This document shows, piece by piece, positions 9,316 through 17,265 of a DNA stretch of 64,000 nucleotides. The position numbers were made by a program, and so were the translations under genes. The notes below the pieces were generated by a model. The model did not search any database. It was not told where the DNA came from and saw nothing but the letters and a program-made list of their open reading frames with translations. The stretch's first letter is position 1. The number at the start of each line of letters is the position of its first letter. The stretch comes from DATCLS01 sp035296625 (GTDB lineage Bacteria > Actinomycetota > Acidimicrobiia > Acidimicrobiales > VFJN01): assembly GCA_035296625.1 (NCBI GenBank), contig DATHAO010000021.1, positions 19,022 through 83,021 on the forward strand, read 5' to 3'.

Positions 9316-9595
9316 CCGCGGCCGTTCGCCCGCCGGGCGCACCGCACGCGGACGGAGGCGAACACCGGAGCGGCCGCGACGTCGGGGCGCGTGCTCGGCC
9401 GGGTGACCGCTGCCCGCCTCGCTGGCATTCGCGCCGTGATCGGCGGCATCGTCGGCGCCCGCCTGGCCGGCGCGACGAAGTCGGGCGGGGTCCGGGCTCG
9501 TTCTGAGCGACGCCGGCCCGAACGGGCACCCGGGCGAGCGACGCCGGCCCGGACCGCACCGGCGGAGCGCCCATCGGGCGCGTCCGTCCCTCGGG

Positions 9596-9766
9596 TCAGC
9601 CGGTCACGGTGGTGGCGCACAACCGGCAACGCCCGGTCCAGCCGGTCGGCGTGACCTGGACGGCCAGGCGCCGGCCACACGCCGTGCAGAACCGGTCGGG
9701 CTCGAACGCCACGGCGCAGCCGTCGCACTCGGCCGACGGGCGCCCGCACCCGGAGCAGTGGCCCAC
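9596..9766 (-). CDS. bsaP: Biotin synthase auxiliary protein BsaP
   Basis: A 56-residue Cys-rich protein six bases downstream of bioB and in the same frame. It starts with GTG after the bioB stop (TGA GCC GTT GTG). Key residues are C4, C7, C14, C17, C27 and C30 (RFCTACGRRL), then VQVTPTGWTGRC and a final LC. The CxxCG...VQVTP.GW...C pattern matches the small iron-sulfur protein BsaP, which actinobacterial BioB needs for activity. The invariant position directly behind bioB supports the call. It would act in the cytoplasm to sustain the auxiliary [2Fe-2S] cluster of BioB; that mechanism is from known family work, not from this sequence. Confidence 0.85.
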   Translation of the reverse strand: MGHCSGCGRPSAECDGCAVAFEPDRFCTACGRRLAVQVTPTGWTGRCRLCATTVTG

Positions 9767-9772
9767 AACGGC

Positions 9773-10897
9773 TCAGATCACCTTGGAGAGGGCGCCGATC
9801 GGCATGCGGAGCTCACGCAGCATGGCAAGGTCCTCCTCGGGGGACCGGCCCAGCGTCGTCAGGTAGTTGCCGACGATCAGCGAGTTGATCCCCGCCTCGA
9901 GACCGAGCGCCTGCAGGTCGCCGAGCGTCACCTCGCGCCCACCGGCGTAGCGCAGGATCACGTCGGGCAGCGCCAGGCGGAACAGTGCGATCCAGCGGAT
10001 GGCGTCGACCGCGCCCACCAGCGGGCGGTCGGCCAGCGGCGTGCCGGGCCGGGGGTTGAGGAAGTTGAGGGGCACCTCGGCCGGCCCCACGTCCCGAAGC
10101 TGGCCCAGCAGCTCGATGCGCTGCTCGGCGGACTCCCCCATGCCGAGCAGCACGCCGCAGCACAGCTCCATGCCGTGCTCGCGCACGAGGCGGCAGGTCT
10201 CGAACCGCTCGTCCCACGTGTGGGTGGTCACGATGTTCGTGAAGTGCGAGCGGGCCGTCTCGAGGTTGTGGTTGTAGCGGTGCGTCCCCGCGGCGGCGAG
10301 GCGGCGGGCCTGGTCGTCGTCGACGATGCCGGCGCTCACCGCCACCTGCAGGCCGGTCTCGCGGCCCACGAGCGGCACGACCTCCTCGAGGTGGGCCATC
10401 AGCCGCTCGTCGGGCCCGCGGACGGCGTAGACCAGGCAGAACTCGCTCGCGCCCACCGCCGCGGTCTCGCGGGCGGCGGCCAGCACCTCGTCGTGGCCGA
10501 GCAGGGGGACGGCCTTGACGGTCGACTCGAAACGCGACGACTGCGCGCAGAACTGGCAGTCCTCGGGACAGCCGCCGGTCTTGGCCGACAGGATGCCCTC
10601 GATCTCGACCGTGTCGCCGCACCAGTCGAGGCGCACGGCATGGGCCAGCTCGGCGAGGGCCGGCACGTCGCCGTCGGGCAGGGCGGCGAGCGCCGCGATC
10701 TGGTCGAGCGTGAGCTGCCGGCGGTCGACGAGCAGCGCCCGGCGGGCGCCGGCGAGGAGGACCGGGGCATCGGGGCTGCGCTCGCCGTCGGGCAAGCGGA
10801 CGTCGGCGGGCGGCGCGTCCGCGGACGGCGGTTCGGCGAGCGGGCCGAGGTCGGCCGGGGCGTCGGAACCGCAGAGGCCGCCCGGTACCGGGGCCAT
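9773..10897 (-). CDS. bioB: Biotin synthase
   Basis: A radical-SAM enzyme that converts dethiobiotin to biotin. The [4Fe-4S]/SAM motif is GGCPEDCQFCAQSS (CxxxCxxC). Downstream motifs are all present: HRYNHNLETARS, TTHTWDERF, GMELCCG, PLNFLNPRPGTPL, and the Arg of ILRYAGGREVTLGDLQ that ligates the auxiliary cluster in known BioB proteins. The ATG chosen gives 374 residues, slightly long for the family. The frame stays open upstream (ATG at 10957 and at 11332) through a Pro/Ala-rich tract with frame-preserving repeats, so an N-terminal extension of up to about 145 residues cannot be excluded. No clear Shine-Dalgarno sequence precedes any of these starts. It is followed by bsaP. Confidence 0.93.
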   Translation of the reverse strand: MAPVPGGLCGSDAPADLGPLAEPPSADAPPADVRLPDGERSPDAPVLLAGARRALLVDRRQLTLDQIAALAALPDGDVPALAELAHAVRLDWCGDTVEIEGILSAKTGGCPEDCQFCAQSSRFESTVKAVPLLGHDEVLAAARETAAVGASEFCLVYAVRGPDERLMAHLEEVVPLVGRETGLQVAVSAGIVDDDQARRLAAAGTHRYNHNLETARSHFTNIVTTHTWDERFETCRLVREHGMELCCGVLLGMGESAEQRIELLGQLRDVGPAEVPLNFLNPRPGTPLADRPLVGAVDAIRWIALFRLALPDVILRYAGGREVTLGDLQALGLEAGINSLIVGNYLTTLGRSPEEDLAMLRELRMPIGALSKVI

Positions 10898-11000
10898 CGG
10901 CAGCGGGCGCCGCCGGGCGGACGGTCCCCGGCGGGTCGGGCCCAGCGAGACCGGCATCGTCACGCCCGAGCGGGCGGGCCCGGCGGCGTGTGCACCCGGA

Positions 11001-11160
11001 GCGCCGGACCGGGCCGCCACGGGGGCGCCGGACGGGGCCGCCACGGGAGCGTCAGACTGCGCTCGCACGGGGACGCCGGACGGCGGCACGGCGGGCGGAC
11101 CGGCCGGCGCACCCGACAAAGACGTCACGGGCGGGTCGGGCGGCGGCACGGCGGGCGGAC
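11001..11160. repeat. 24-nt tandem repeat and 20-nt direct repeat upstream of bioB
   Basis: Units of 24 nt start at 11001, 11025 and 11049 (first two nearly identical, third diverged). A 20-nt direct repeat occurs at 11081 and 11141, 60 bases apart. Both spacings are multiples of three in the open frame leading into bioB. Apart from this, the 461 bases between bioB and mreB show only Pro/Ala-rich potential coding sequence and no separate gene. Confidence 0.65.
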
Positions 11161-11358
11161 GGGCCGGGACGCCGCCGGGCGCGCCGGCGGCCGAGGGAGG
11201 ATCGACGGCAGCCACGGCGTCGACGGTAGTGCCGGTCCTCGGCGACGGCCTAGCCGCGCGCGGTCCGGCGGCGCTCACGGGTACACGGCGACGCCTACGC
11301 CGCCCGAACGGCGGCAGTGGGACCGACGGCATCGACCGCCGGCGGAGAGCGGATGGGC

Positions 11359-12360
11359 TCAGACCCCGCCCTGGAACACGACCCGCAGCGCCGCCGGCTC
11401 CTCGATGCACCGCCCGGCACCGAGGACCACGGCCTCGAGCGCGCTCTCGACGAGGTTCACGTCGATCTCGGTGTCGTGGGCGATGCGCTGGTCGAGCCCG
11501 GCCAGCATGCCGCCGCCGCCCACCAGGTGCATGCCCTGGGTGATCAGGTCGTGCGCCAGCTCGGGCGGGGCCTTGCCCAGGCAGGTGATGACCGACTCGA
11601 CGATCTCGGTGATGACCTCGTCGATCGCCTCGCGGATCTCGGCCGGCGTGAGGATGACCGTCTTGGGCAGGCCCGTCGACAGGTCGCGCCCCCGCACCTC
11701 GGCCTTGAGCTCGTCGCGCACCGACCAGGCCGACCCGATCGCGACCTTGATCTCCTCGGCCGTGCGCTCGCCGACGGCGATGCCGTACTCGCGGCGCACG
11801 TAGGACTGGATGGCCGCGTCGATGTCGAAGCTGCCCACCCGCACCGCGTCGGCCGCCACGACCCCGCCGAGGGAGATGAGGGCGGTCTCGCTCGTGCCGC
11901 CGCCGACGTCGATCACCAGGTTGGCGGTGGGCTCGTGGATCGGCAGGCCGCACCCGATGGCGGCCGCCATGGGCTGCTCGATGAGGAACGCCTCGGCGGC
12001 GCCGGCCCGGCGGGCGGCCTCGGACACGGCCCGGCGCTCGACCTCGGTGATGGCGGACGGCACGCAGACCACGACCCGTGGCCGCTGGAACCGCCCGACG
12101 CGCACACGGTGCAGCAGCAGCCGGATCATGCGCTGGGTCACCTCGAAATCGGTGATCGCCCCCTGGCGCAGCGGCCGCTCGGCCACGATGTCGCTCGGCG
12201 TGCGCCCGATCATCTGCCAGGCGTCGTGCCCCATTGCCAGCACCTCGCGTGTGCGGGTGTTGAGCGCGATGACGGTGGGTTCGTTGACGACGATGCCGCG
12301 GCGCCGCTCGTAGACGAGCGTGTTCGCCGTGCCGAGGTCGATTGCGAGGTCGCGGGCCAC
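11359..12360 (-). CDS. mreB: MreB-like actin homologue
   Basis: A 333-residue actin-fold ATPase of the MreB/Mbl family. The phosphate-1 motif is DLAIDLGTANTLVY and the phosphate-2 motif is NLVIDVGGGTSETALIS. VPSAITEVERRAV and LVGGGGMLAGLD are typical MreB segments, and the length matches the family. MreB filaments guide lateral wall synthesis in rod-shaped cells. The usual partners mreC and mreD are not adjacent. It lies 6 bases downstream of a small membrane protein gene and of moaE on the same strand. Confidence 0.92.
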   Translation of the reverse strand: MARDLAIDLGTANTLVYERRRGIVVNEPTVIALNTRTREVLAMGHDAWQMIGRTPSDIVAERPLRQGAITDFEVTQRMIRLLLHRVRVGRFQRPRVVVCVPSAITEVERRAVSEAARRAGAAEAFLIEQPMAAAIGCGLPIHEPTANLVIDVGGGTSETALISLGGVVAADAVRVGSFDIDAAIQSYVRREYGIAVGERTAEEIKVAIGSAWSVRDELKAEVRGRDLSTGLPKTVILTPAEIREAIDEVITEIVESVITCLGKAPPELAHDLITQGMHLVGGGGMLAGLDQRIAHDTEIDVNLVESALEAVVLGAGRCIEEPAALRVVFQGGV

Positions 12361-12366
12361 GGGTCC

Positions 12367-12546
12367 TCAGGTCTTCCAGTGGTCGGGGTAGCCGTCGTCG
12401 CCGCGGGGCGCCAGCGCCTGCATCTCGCGGCGGAAGTCGTCGATGCCCGACTCGACCGACCTGGGGGTGCGCATGCGCAGGTAGGCGGCGACCGAGCCGA
12501 CGGCCGAGATCACGACGACCAGGATGAGGAAGACGACGGCGTTCAC
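12367..12546 (-). CDS. Small single-pass membrane protein, unknown function
   Basis: A 59-residue protein from a GTG. One transmembrane helix spans about residues 3-21 (VVFLILVVVISAVGSVAAYL region). A charged tail follows with SGIDDFRREMQALAP and a C-terminal DDGYPDHWKT. Its start overlaps the moaE stop by four bases, and its stop is six bases before mreB, so it is probably in one transcript with both. Third-position GC is high throughout, which supports coding. I know of no characterised homologue. Confidence 0.75.
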   Translation of the reverse strand: MNAVVFLILVVVISAVGSVAAYLRMRTPRSVESGIDDFRREMQALAPRGDDGYPDHWKT

Positions 12547-13058
12547 CGGTCCGCCCCCTCGGGCGTGGCCTCGACGATGTGCTGTGCGTCGAGGCCCCAG
12601 CTCTCGCCGCCGTCCCAGACCTCGCGCTTCCAGATGGGCACCGTGCGCTTCAGCGCGTCGATGCCGAACCGAGCCGCGGCGAACGCCTCGGCCCGGTGGG
12701 GGGCGGAGACGACCACGACGACGGCGCTCTCACCGACCGCGAGCTCGCCCGTGCGGTGCAGCAGGGCGATGCGCCCGATCGCGGGCCACCGGGAGCGCGC
12801 CTCGTCGGCCACGGCCCGCAGGCGGGGGATGGCGTGCTCCTCGTAGGCCTCGTAGGTCAGGCTGGACACGCCCGGGCGACCCTCGGCGTGGTCGCGCGCC
12901 GTGCCGGAGAACAGGACGACCCCGCCGCAGTCCGGGCGCACCGCCCACGCCGTCGCCTCGCCCACGGGCAGTGACGCAGCCGACAACCCGACCCACGTGT
13001 CGCCATCGGGGGGCGCGAGGGGCGCAGCCGACTCCATCTGGGCCATCGTAGGTCGCAC
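12543..13058 (-). CDS. moaE: Molybdopterin synthase catalytic subunit
   Basis: MoaE is the large subunit of molybdopterin synthase, which inserts the dithiolene sulfurs into precursor Z in molybdenum cofactor synthesis. Visible motifs are GVVLFSGTARDHAEGR, LTYEAYEEHA, LLHRTGELAVGESAVVVVV, APHRAEAF and ALKRTVPIWKREVW; the last holds the catalytic Lys pair. The ~30-residue N-terminal extension is short on conserved features, and Met6 or Met8 are alternative starts. The small subunit MoaD is not in the window. The gene heads a short cluster with the small membrane protein and mreB. Confidence 0.92.
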   Translation of the reverse strand: MRPTMAQMESAAPLAPPDGDTWVGLSAASLPVGEATAWAVRPDCGGVVLFSGTARDHAEGRPGVSSLTYEAYEEHAIPRLRAVADEARSRWPAIGRIALLHRTGELAVGESAVVVVVSAPHRAEAFAAARFGIDALKRTVPIWKREVWDGGESWGLDAQHIVEATPEGADR

Positions 13059-13301
13059 TGGTCCACCAATCGGTCACGCGTGGGACATATCGCGAGCAGG
13101 TCGGCGGACCCGGGAAGGCTCCGGCGGCCGGCGCGCCTCACGAGCGAGCCTTCGATCCGGCCCCGCCCGGTTGAATCCTTCCCTCGGCGGGAGTCTCGCA
13201 TTCGCGGCCCCGTCCGTGGTCCGCCCGTTGGCCACGAGCAGAGGCGCGATCGAACGCTGTCCGCGTTTGCCGGCCGGTCCTCGGGGGCCGCGGCATGTCG
13301 C

Positions 13302-13317
13302 TAACGGTCCACCGTTA
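13302..13317. promoter_or_regulatory. 16-bp perfect palindrome just upstream of the pseudo-protease gene
   Basis: TAACGGT-CC-ACCGTTA, 7-bp arms with a 2-bp centre, ends 11 bases before the GTG at 13329. Position and symmetry suggest an operator for a dimeric regulator. The rest of the 270-base gap to moaE shows no gene. Confidence 0.5.
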
Positions 13318-13328
13318 TCCTCCGCCGC

Positions 13329-14813
13329 GTGTCGTTCGACGATGACGCCGACGCCGACGACCAGCCGCCGTTCAGCCGACCGCCGCACCCCGACGACCGG
13401 CTCTGGCGACACCCGTCCGAGCTCGGCGACCACCCGCTCCGGCCGATCGGCGCGCCCTTCGTGTCCACGTCCGCCGGACGGGCGGCGGCGAGCGTGGGGG
13501 ACCGGCGCCGGCGGCGGGCCGGGGTGGTGGCGGCCGTGGGCGCCGCCGGCGTGGTCGTGGTCGGGATCGGTGCCGCCGTGCTCGGGTGGGGCGACGACGC
13601 GCCGCCCGCCGAACGGGCCGACCGCCTCTCGCCCACCGTGGTGGAGGGGGCGCCCGCTGTCGACGCCGCCACGCTCGCCGCTGTCGGCGACGCCGTGGCC
13701 CCGAGCGTCGTGGCCGTGACCGGGGTGGCCGGTGTGACCGGCGCGGCTCGCCAGGTCGACCCGACGGCCCCCCCCACGTCCGCCGGGGCGGCCGGCACGC
13801 GGCCCCCGTCGGCCGAGCACGGCGAGGACGGCGGCGACACCGGCGACACGGGCAGCAGCGGCGGCTCGGGTAGCGCCGGTGGCACGGGCGGCACCGGCCA
13901 GGACGGCGACAGCACGGGCGCCGCCCGCAGCGACGGGGGCGGCGGCACGGGCGGCACCGGCCAGGACGGCGGCGACACCGGCCCGGCGACCGGGTCAGGC
14001 GTGATCGTGCGCCCCGAGGGCATCGTCGTGACCACTGCGGAGCTCGTGGGCGACGGCAGCGGGCCGGTGGCGGTCCGCCTACCCGACGGCACCAGCACCG
14101 AGGCGTCGGTCGTGGGCGTCGACCGGCTCACCGGCGTCGGCATTCTCGACCTGCCGGGCGGCGGCTACCCCACGGCGGGTTTGGGCGTCGCCACCGGCCT
14201 GGCCCCCGGCGGCGACGCGTTCACCGTGGGGGCCGGCGATCCCGGCACGGCCGTGGCCGCGTCGGGTGCCGTCGGCACGAACCAGCGCCTCGTGGGCGAG
14301 GACGAGTCGGTCCTCGAGGCGGTCGTGGCACTCGACGGCCGGCCGGCCGCCGGCGCGCTCGGCGGTCCGGTCGTCGACGCGACCGGGACGGTGCTCGGGG
14401 TCACGGCGTCGATCGGTAGCGGGAGGCTCGCCTACGTCACGCCGGTCGACGTGGTGAACAAGGTGACCGGCGATGTGCTCGCAGGCGGGGTGGTCCACCA
14501 CACGTGGCTCGGCATCCGGGGCCTCGACCGGGCGGCGGAACCGGGCGGCGCGTTCGGGCTGCTCGGCGACCACTCGGGCGCCGTGCTCGAGACCGTGACG
14601 CCGGGCGGCCCGGCCGCCGACGCCGGCCTGCGGGTCGGCGACGTGGTGGTGGCCGTCGACGGCCAGCCGATCGAGGACATGGCCGGCCTCGTGCGGTGGC
14701 TGCGGCCGTGCCAACCGGGCCAGGTGGTCGAGATGACGATCGAGCGCGACGGCACGCCGTCGACCGTGGCGGTCACGCTCGGCGAAGCGTCCTCCGCCGG
14801 CACCGGCGACTGA
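13329..14813 (+). CDS. HtrA-like trypsin-fold/PDZ membrane protein lacking the catalytic triad
   Basis: A 494-residue protein. The cytoplasmic leader contains DDRLWRHPSELG, common in actinobacterial HtrA-like proteins. A transmembrane helix spans ~64-86. A Gly/Thr/Ser/Asp-rich linker (160-220) precedes a trypsin-like domain (222-385) and a PDZ domain (390-485). Domain landmarks align well (GSGVIV, VVGVD, GGP), but all three catalytic positions differ. The His of the usual TNAHVV is Glu238 (TTAELV). The Asp of DLAV is Gly269 (LTGVGIL). The Ser of GNSGGP is Leu344 (GALGGP). It therefore looks like an extracytoplasmic pseudoprotease that may bind peptides through its PDZ domain. The PDZ domain keeps the expected GL..GDVVVAVDG. 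The start is the GTG just after the palindrome. Confidence 0.88.
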   Translation: MSFDDDADADDQPPFSRPPHPDDRLWRHPSELGDHPLRPIGAPFVSTSAGRAAASVGDRRRRRAGVVAAVGAAGVVVVGIGAAVLGWGDDAPPAERADRLSPTVVEGAPAVDAATLAAVGDAVAPSVVAVTGVAGVTGAARQVDPTAPPTSAGAAGTRPPSAEHGEDGGDTGDTGSSGGSGSAGGTGGTGQDGDSTGAARSDGGGGTGGTGQDGGDTGPATGSGVIVRPEGIVVTTAELVGDGSGPVAVRLPDGTSTEASVVGVDRLTGVGILDLPGGGYPTAGLGVATGLAPGGDAFTVGAGDPGTAVAASGAVGTNQRLVGEDESVLEAVVALDGRPAAGALGGPVVDATGTVLGVTASIGSGRLAYVTPVDVVNKVTGDVLAGGVVHHTWLGIRGLDRAAEPGGAFGLLGDHSGAVLETVTPGGPAADAGLRVGDVVVAVDGQPIEDMAGLVRWLRPCQPGQVVEMTIERDGTPSTVAVTLGEASSAGTGD

Positions 14814-14835
14814 GCGGCCGGGCCGCGGCGCCGGA

Positions 14836-15870
14836 TCAGCGGCGCAGCAGGCGGCGGGCGACGACGATGGCGCCGGCCGTGGCCCCGGCCAGCGCGACCG
14901 CCGACCCGCCGAGCAGAAGTTCCTGGCGGCGCTTGGGGCTGAGCGTGGCGAGCGGGCCGGCCTCGTGGGCCTCGACGCACGCCTCCTCGTTCGTGACGGT
15001 GGCCGTCCACCCGGCCGCCTTCAGTCGGTCGTTCGCCACGACCCACGGGTGCAGCGTGTAGGGCAGCAGCTCAGGGGGCGTAGGGGCGATCCCCGACCGG
15101 AAGCCGAGCCCGACCAGCCGGCGGACCGCCCGCTCGGGCAGTCGAACCTTGGGCGGCGCCCCGGTGAGCGAGCGCACCTCGTCGCCCGGGATCGAGCCGT
15201 CGGGCGCCACGTTGAACGCCCCGTCGAGCCGCCCGCGGCGCGCCAAATCGACGGCGGCGGCGAGGTCGTCGACGTGCACGAACTGTACGGGCGGCTCCTC
15301 CGTGCCCTCGGGGACGGCGGGCCCGGGCTTCAGCGTGCGGGGCAGCCACTCCCTGCCGTCGGCCGCGGCCACGCGCACCGGTCGCAGCACGGTGACGGTG
15401 GCGCCAGGGTGCTCGCCGCGCCACTCGGCGGCCAAGCGCTCGATCTCCGCCCGCTCTGCCGCGAAGGCGAAGCCGGGGTTCGGCCGCAGGGTCGCCTCCT
15501 CGGTGAGGGGCACCGGGTTGTTCGGCCAGGCCCCGTAGACCGTGGCCGACGACACGAGCACGACGTGGGACACGCCGGCGCTGCCGGCGGCGTCGAGCAC
15601 CCGGTGGGCCACGTCGACGTCCGCGGTGGCGGACGTCGGCCCGGCGGGCGCGGACACGTCGAGGTGGAGGAGCGCCTCGGCCCCCTCGAGGTCGGGCTTG
15701 AGGTCGTCGGTGGCCAGGTCCAGCCGCCGCACGTTTACACCGGCCGCCGCGCCGGGCACGGCGCAGCCGGCGACGGCCACCACCTCCTCGACCGCCGGGT
15801 CGGCCAAAGCGAGGCCCACCACCCGCTCGGCCAGCGGTGCATCTGCGCCCGTGATGACAACGCTCCCCAT
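14836..15870 (-). CDS. NAD-dependent epimerase/dehydratase (extended SDR)
   Basis: A 344-residue extended short-chain dehydrogenase/reductase. The N-terminus MGSVVITGADAPLAERVV forms the first strand and nucleotide-binding turn, but the usual GxxGxxG is altered to GADAPLA. LLHLDVSAP and VLVSSATVYGAW (catalytic Ser/Thr region) are recognisable. The canonical YxxxK is replaced by FAAERAE, so the catalytic Tyr-Lys pair is not obvious. QFVHVDDLAAAV matches the family. The C-terminus adds a hydrophobic helix (residues ~320-340) followed by RRLLRR, suggesting membrane tethering. The substrate is unknown. The gene is convergent with the pseudo-protease. Confidence 0.8.
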   Translation of the reverse strand: MGSVVITGADAPLAERVVGLALADPAVEEVVAVAGCAVPGAAAGVNVRRLDLATDDLKPDLEGAEALLHLDVSAPAGPTSATADVDVAHRVLDAAGSAGVSHVVLVSSATVYGAWPNNPVPLTEEATLRPNPGFAFAAERAEIERLAAEWRGEHPGATVTVLRPVRVAAADGREWLPRTLKPGPAVPEGTEEPPVQFVHVDDLAAAVDLARRGRLDGAFNVAPDGSIPGDEVRSLTGAPPKVRLPERAVRRLVGLGFRSGIAPTPPELLPYTLHPWVVANDRLKAAGWTATVTNEEACVEAHEAGPLATLSPKRRQELLLGGSAVALAGATAGAIVVARRLLRR

Positions 15871-15979
15871 GAGGTAGGAGCTTGCCAGGTGCCGCCCCGG
15901 TAAACGACACGTGACGCCGGAGGACTCCAGGTGGCGGCATCGGGCCGGCGACGTCGCCATGCCAGGAGGCGGGGATAGC

Positions 15980-17224
15980 GTGCACCTTGTGAGCGATCCC
16001 GGCTCCCCCAACCCGTTCGAGGGCTTCCCGCTCTTCGGCGACCTGGCCAAGCTCTTCGGCCAGGGGGGCATGGGAGCCGGCGCCCCCTGGGAGGCGGCCC
16101 GCACCCTGGCGCTCAACGTGGCCACGGACGGCACGAGCGAGCCCAACGTCGACCCGCTCGAGCGCATCAAGCTCGAGCAGCTCGCCCGCGTGGCCGACCT
16201 CCAGGTGGCGCACGTGACCGGCCTGTCGACCTCGGCCACCGGCCGACAGCTCACCGTCGTGCCCGTCACCCGGGGCCAGTGGGCCCGCCGCACGCTCGAC
16301 GACTACCGCCCGCTGCTCGAGAAGCTGGCCGGGTCCCTCGGCTCACCCGAGGCGCTGGCCGACGAGATCGGCGGCGACGTGGACGAGCCCGACGGCCCGG
16401 CCGGCCCCGAGGACCAGCTCGCCGCCATGCTCGGCCCGATGCTGTCGGCGATGCAGCCGATGATGGTGGCGATGACCGCCGGATCGATGGTTGGTCACCT
16501 CGCCCGCCGCTCGCTCGGCCAGTACGACCTGCCGATCCCCCGGTCGCCGTCCGACGAGCTGATGATCGTCGTGCCCAACCTCGACGCCTTCGGGCGCGAG
16601 TGGAGCCTGCCCGACGACGACCTGCGCCTGTGGATCTGCCTCCACGAGATTGCCTACCACACGGTCCTGGCGGTGCCCCACGTGCGGGGCCGGCTCGACT
16701 CGCTGCTCACCCGCTACACGACCAGCTTCCGCAACGACCCCCGAGCCCTCGAGGACCAGATCGGCGAGCTCGACCTGGCGGGCGGTCCCGATGCCCTCGC
16801 CAGCTTCCAATCGCTGCTCGGCGAGCCGGGCGCCCTGCTCGGCGCGATCCAGTCCGACGAGCAGCGGGCGCTGCTCCCGCAGCTGGAGGCGACGGTCGCG
16901 GTGATCGCCGGTGTCGTCGACCATGTCATGGACGAGGTCGGGCACAAGCTGATCGCCAGCTACGGCATGCTCACCGAGGCGCTGCGCCGGCGCCGGGTCG
17001 AGACGGCCGAGTCCGACCGGTTCGTCGAGCGGCTGCTCGGCCTCGAGCTCACCCAGGGCGTCTACGACCGGGGCACGGCATTCGTCGCCGGCGTGATCGA
17101 GCGGGCCGGACCCGACGGCCTCGCCCGCCTGTGGGAGTCCGAGCGCATGCTGCCCAGCCCTCCCGAGGTGGACGCCCCGGGCCTCTGGCTGGCCCGCATC
17201 GACCTGCCCAACGACGACGGCTGA
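15980..17224 (+). CDS. DUF2342/F420-associated zinc-dependent hydrolase family protein
   Basis: About 414 residues. Matches to the DUF2342 family include the N-terminal PNPFEGFPLFGDLAKLFG, RIKLEQLARVADLQVAHVTG, TRGQWARRTLD, a Met-rich hydrophobic helix around MLGPMLSAMQPMMVAMTAGSM (quoted in part) and the final FVAGVIERAGPDGLARLWES. In this family the central motif is HExxH. Here the segment reads LHEIAYHTVLAVPHVR, so His222-Glu223 are followed by Tyr226-His227 and the second His is one position late. Activity and metal binding are therefore uncertain. I chose the GTG at 15980 because AGGAGG lies ten bases upstream; the GTG at 15989 is an alternative. Biological role unknown. Confidence 0.8.
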   Translation: MHLVSDPGSPNPFEGFPLFGDLAKLFGQGGMGAGAPWEAARTLALNVATDGTSEPNVDPLERIKLEQLARVADLQVAHVTGLSTSATGRQLTVVPVTRGQWARRTLDDYRPLLEKLAGSLGSPEALADEIGGDVDEPDGPAGPEDQLAAMLGPMLSAMQPMMVAMTAGSMVGHLARRSLGQYDLPIPRSPSDELMIVVPNLDAFGREWSLPDDDLRLWICLHEIAYHTVLAVPHVRGRLDSLLTRYTTSFRNDPRALEDQIGELDLAGGPDALASFQSLLGEPGALLGAIQSDEQRALLPQLEATVAVIAGVVDHVMDEVGHKLIASYGMLTEALRRRRVETAESDRFVERLLGLELTQGVYDRGTAFVAGVIERAGPDGLARLWESERMLPSPPEVDAPGLWLARIDLPNDDG

Positions 17225-17243
17225 CGCCCGACCGTCGCCCGAA

Positions 17244-17260
17244 CGCCGGGTGCTCCGGCG
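17244..17260. terminator. Short GC hairpin between convergent genes
   Basis: Arms CGCCGG and CCGGCG with a 5-base loop lie between the stops of the DUF2342-like gene and the MFS gene. The stem is short and no T-run follows, so this is a weak candidate for a bidirectional terminator. Confidence 0.35.
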
Positions 17261-17265
17261 CGCCG

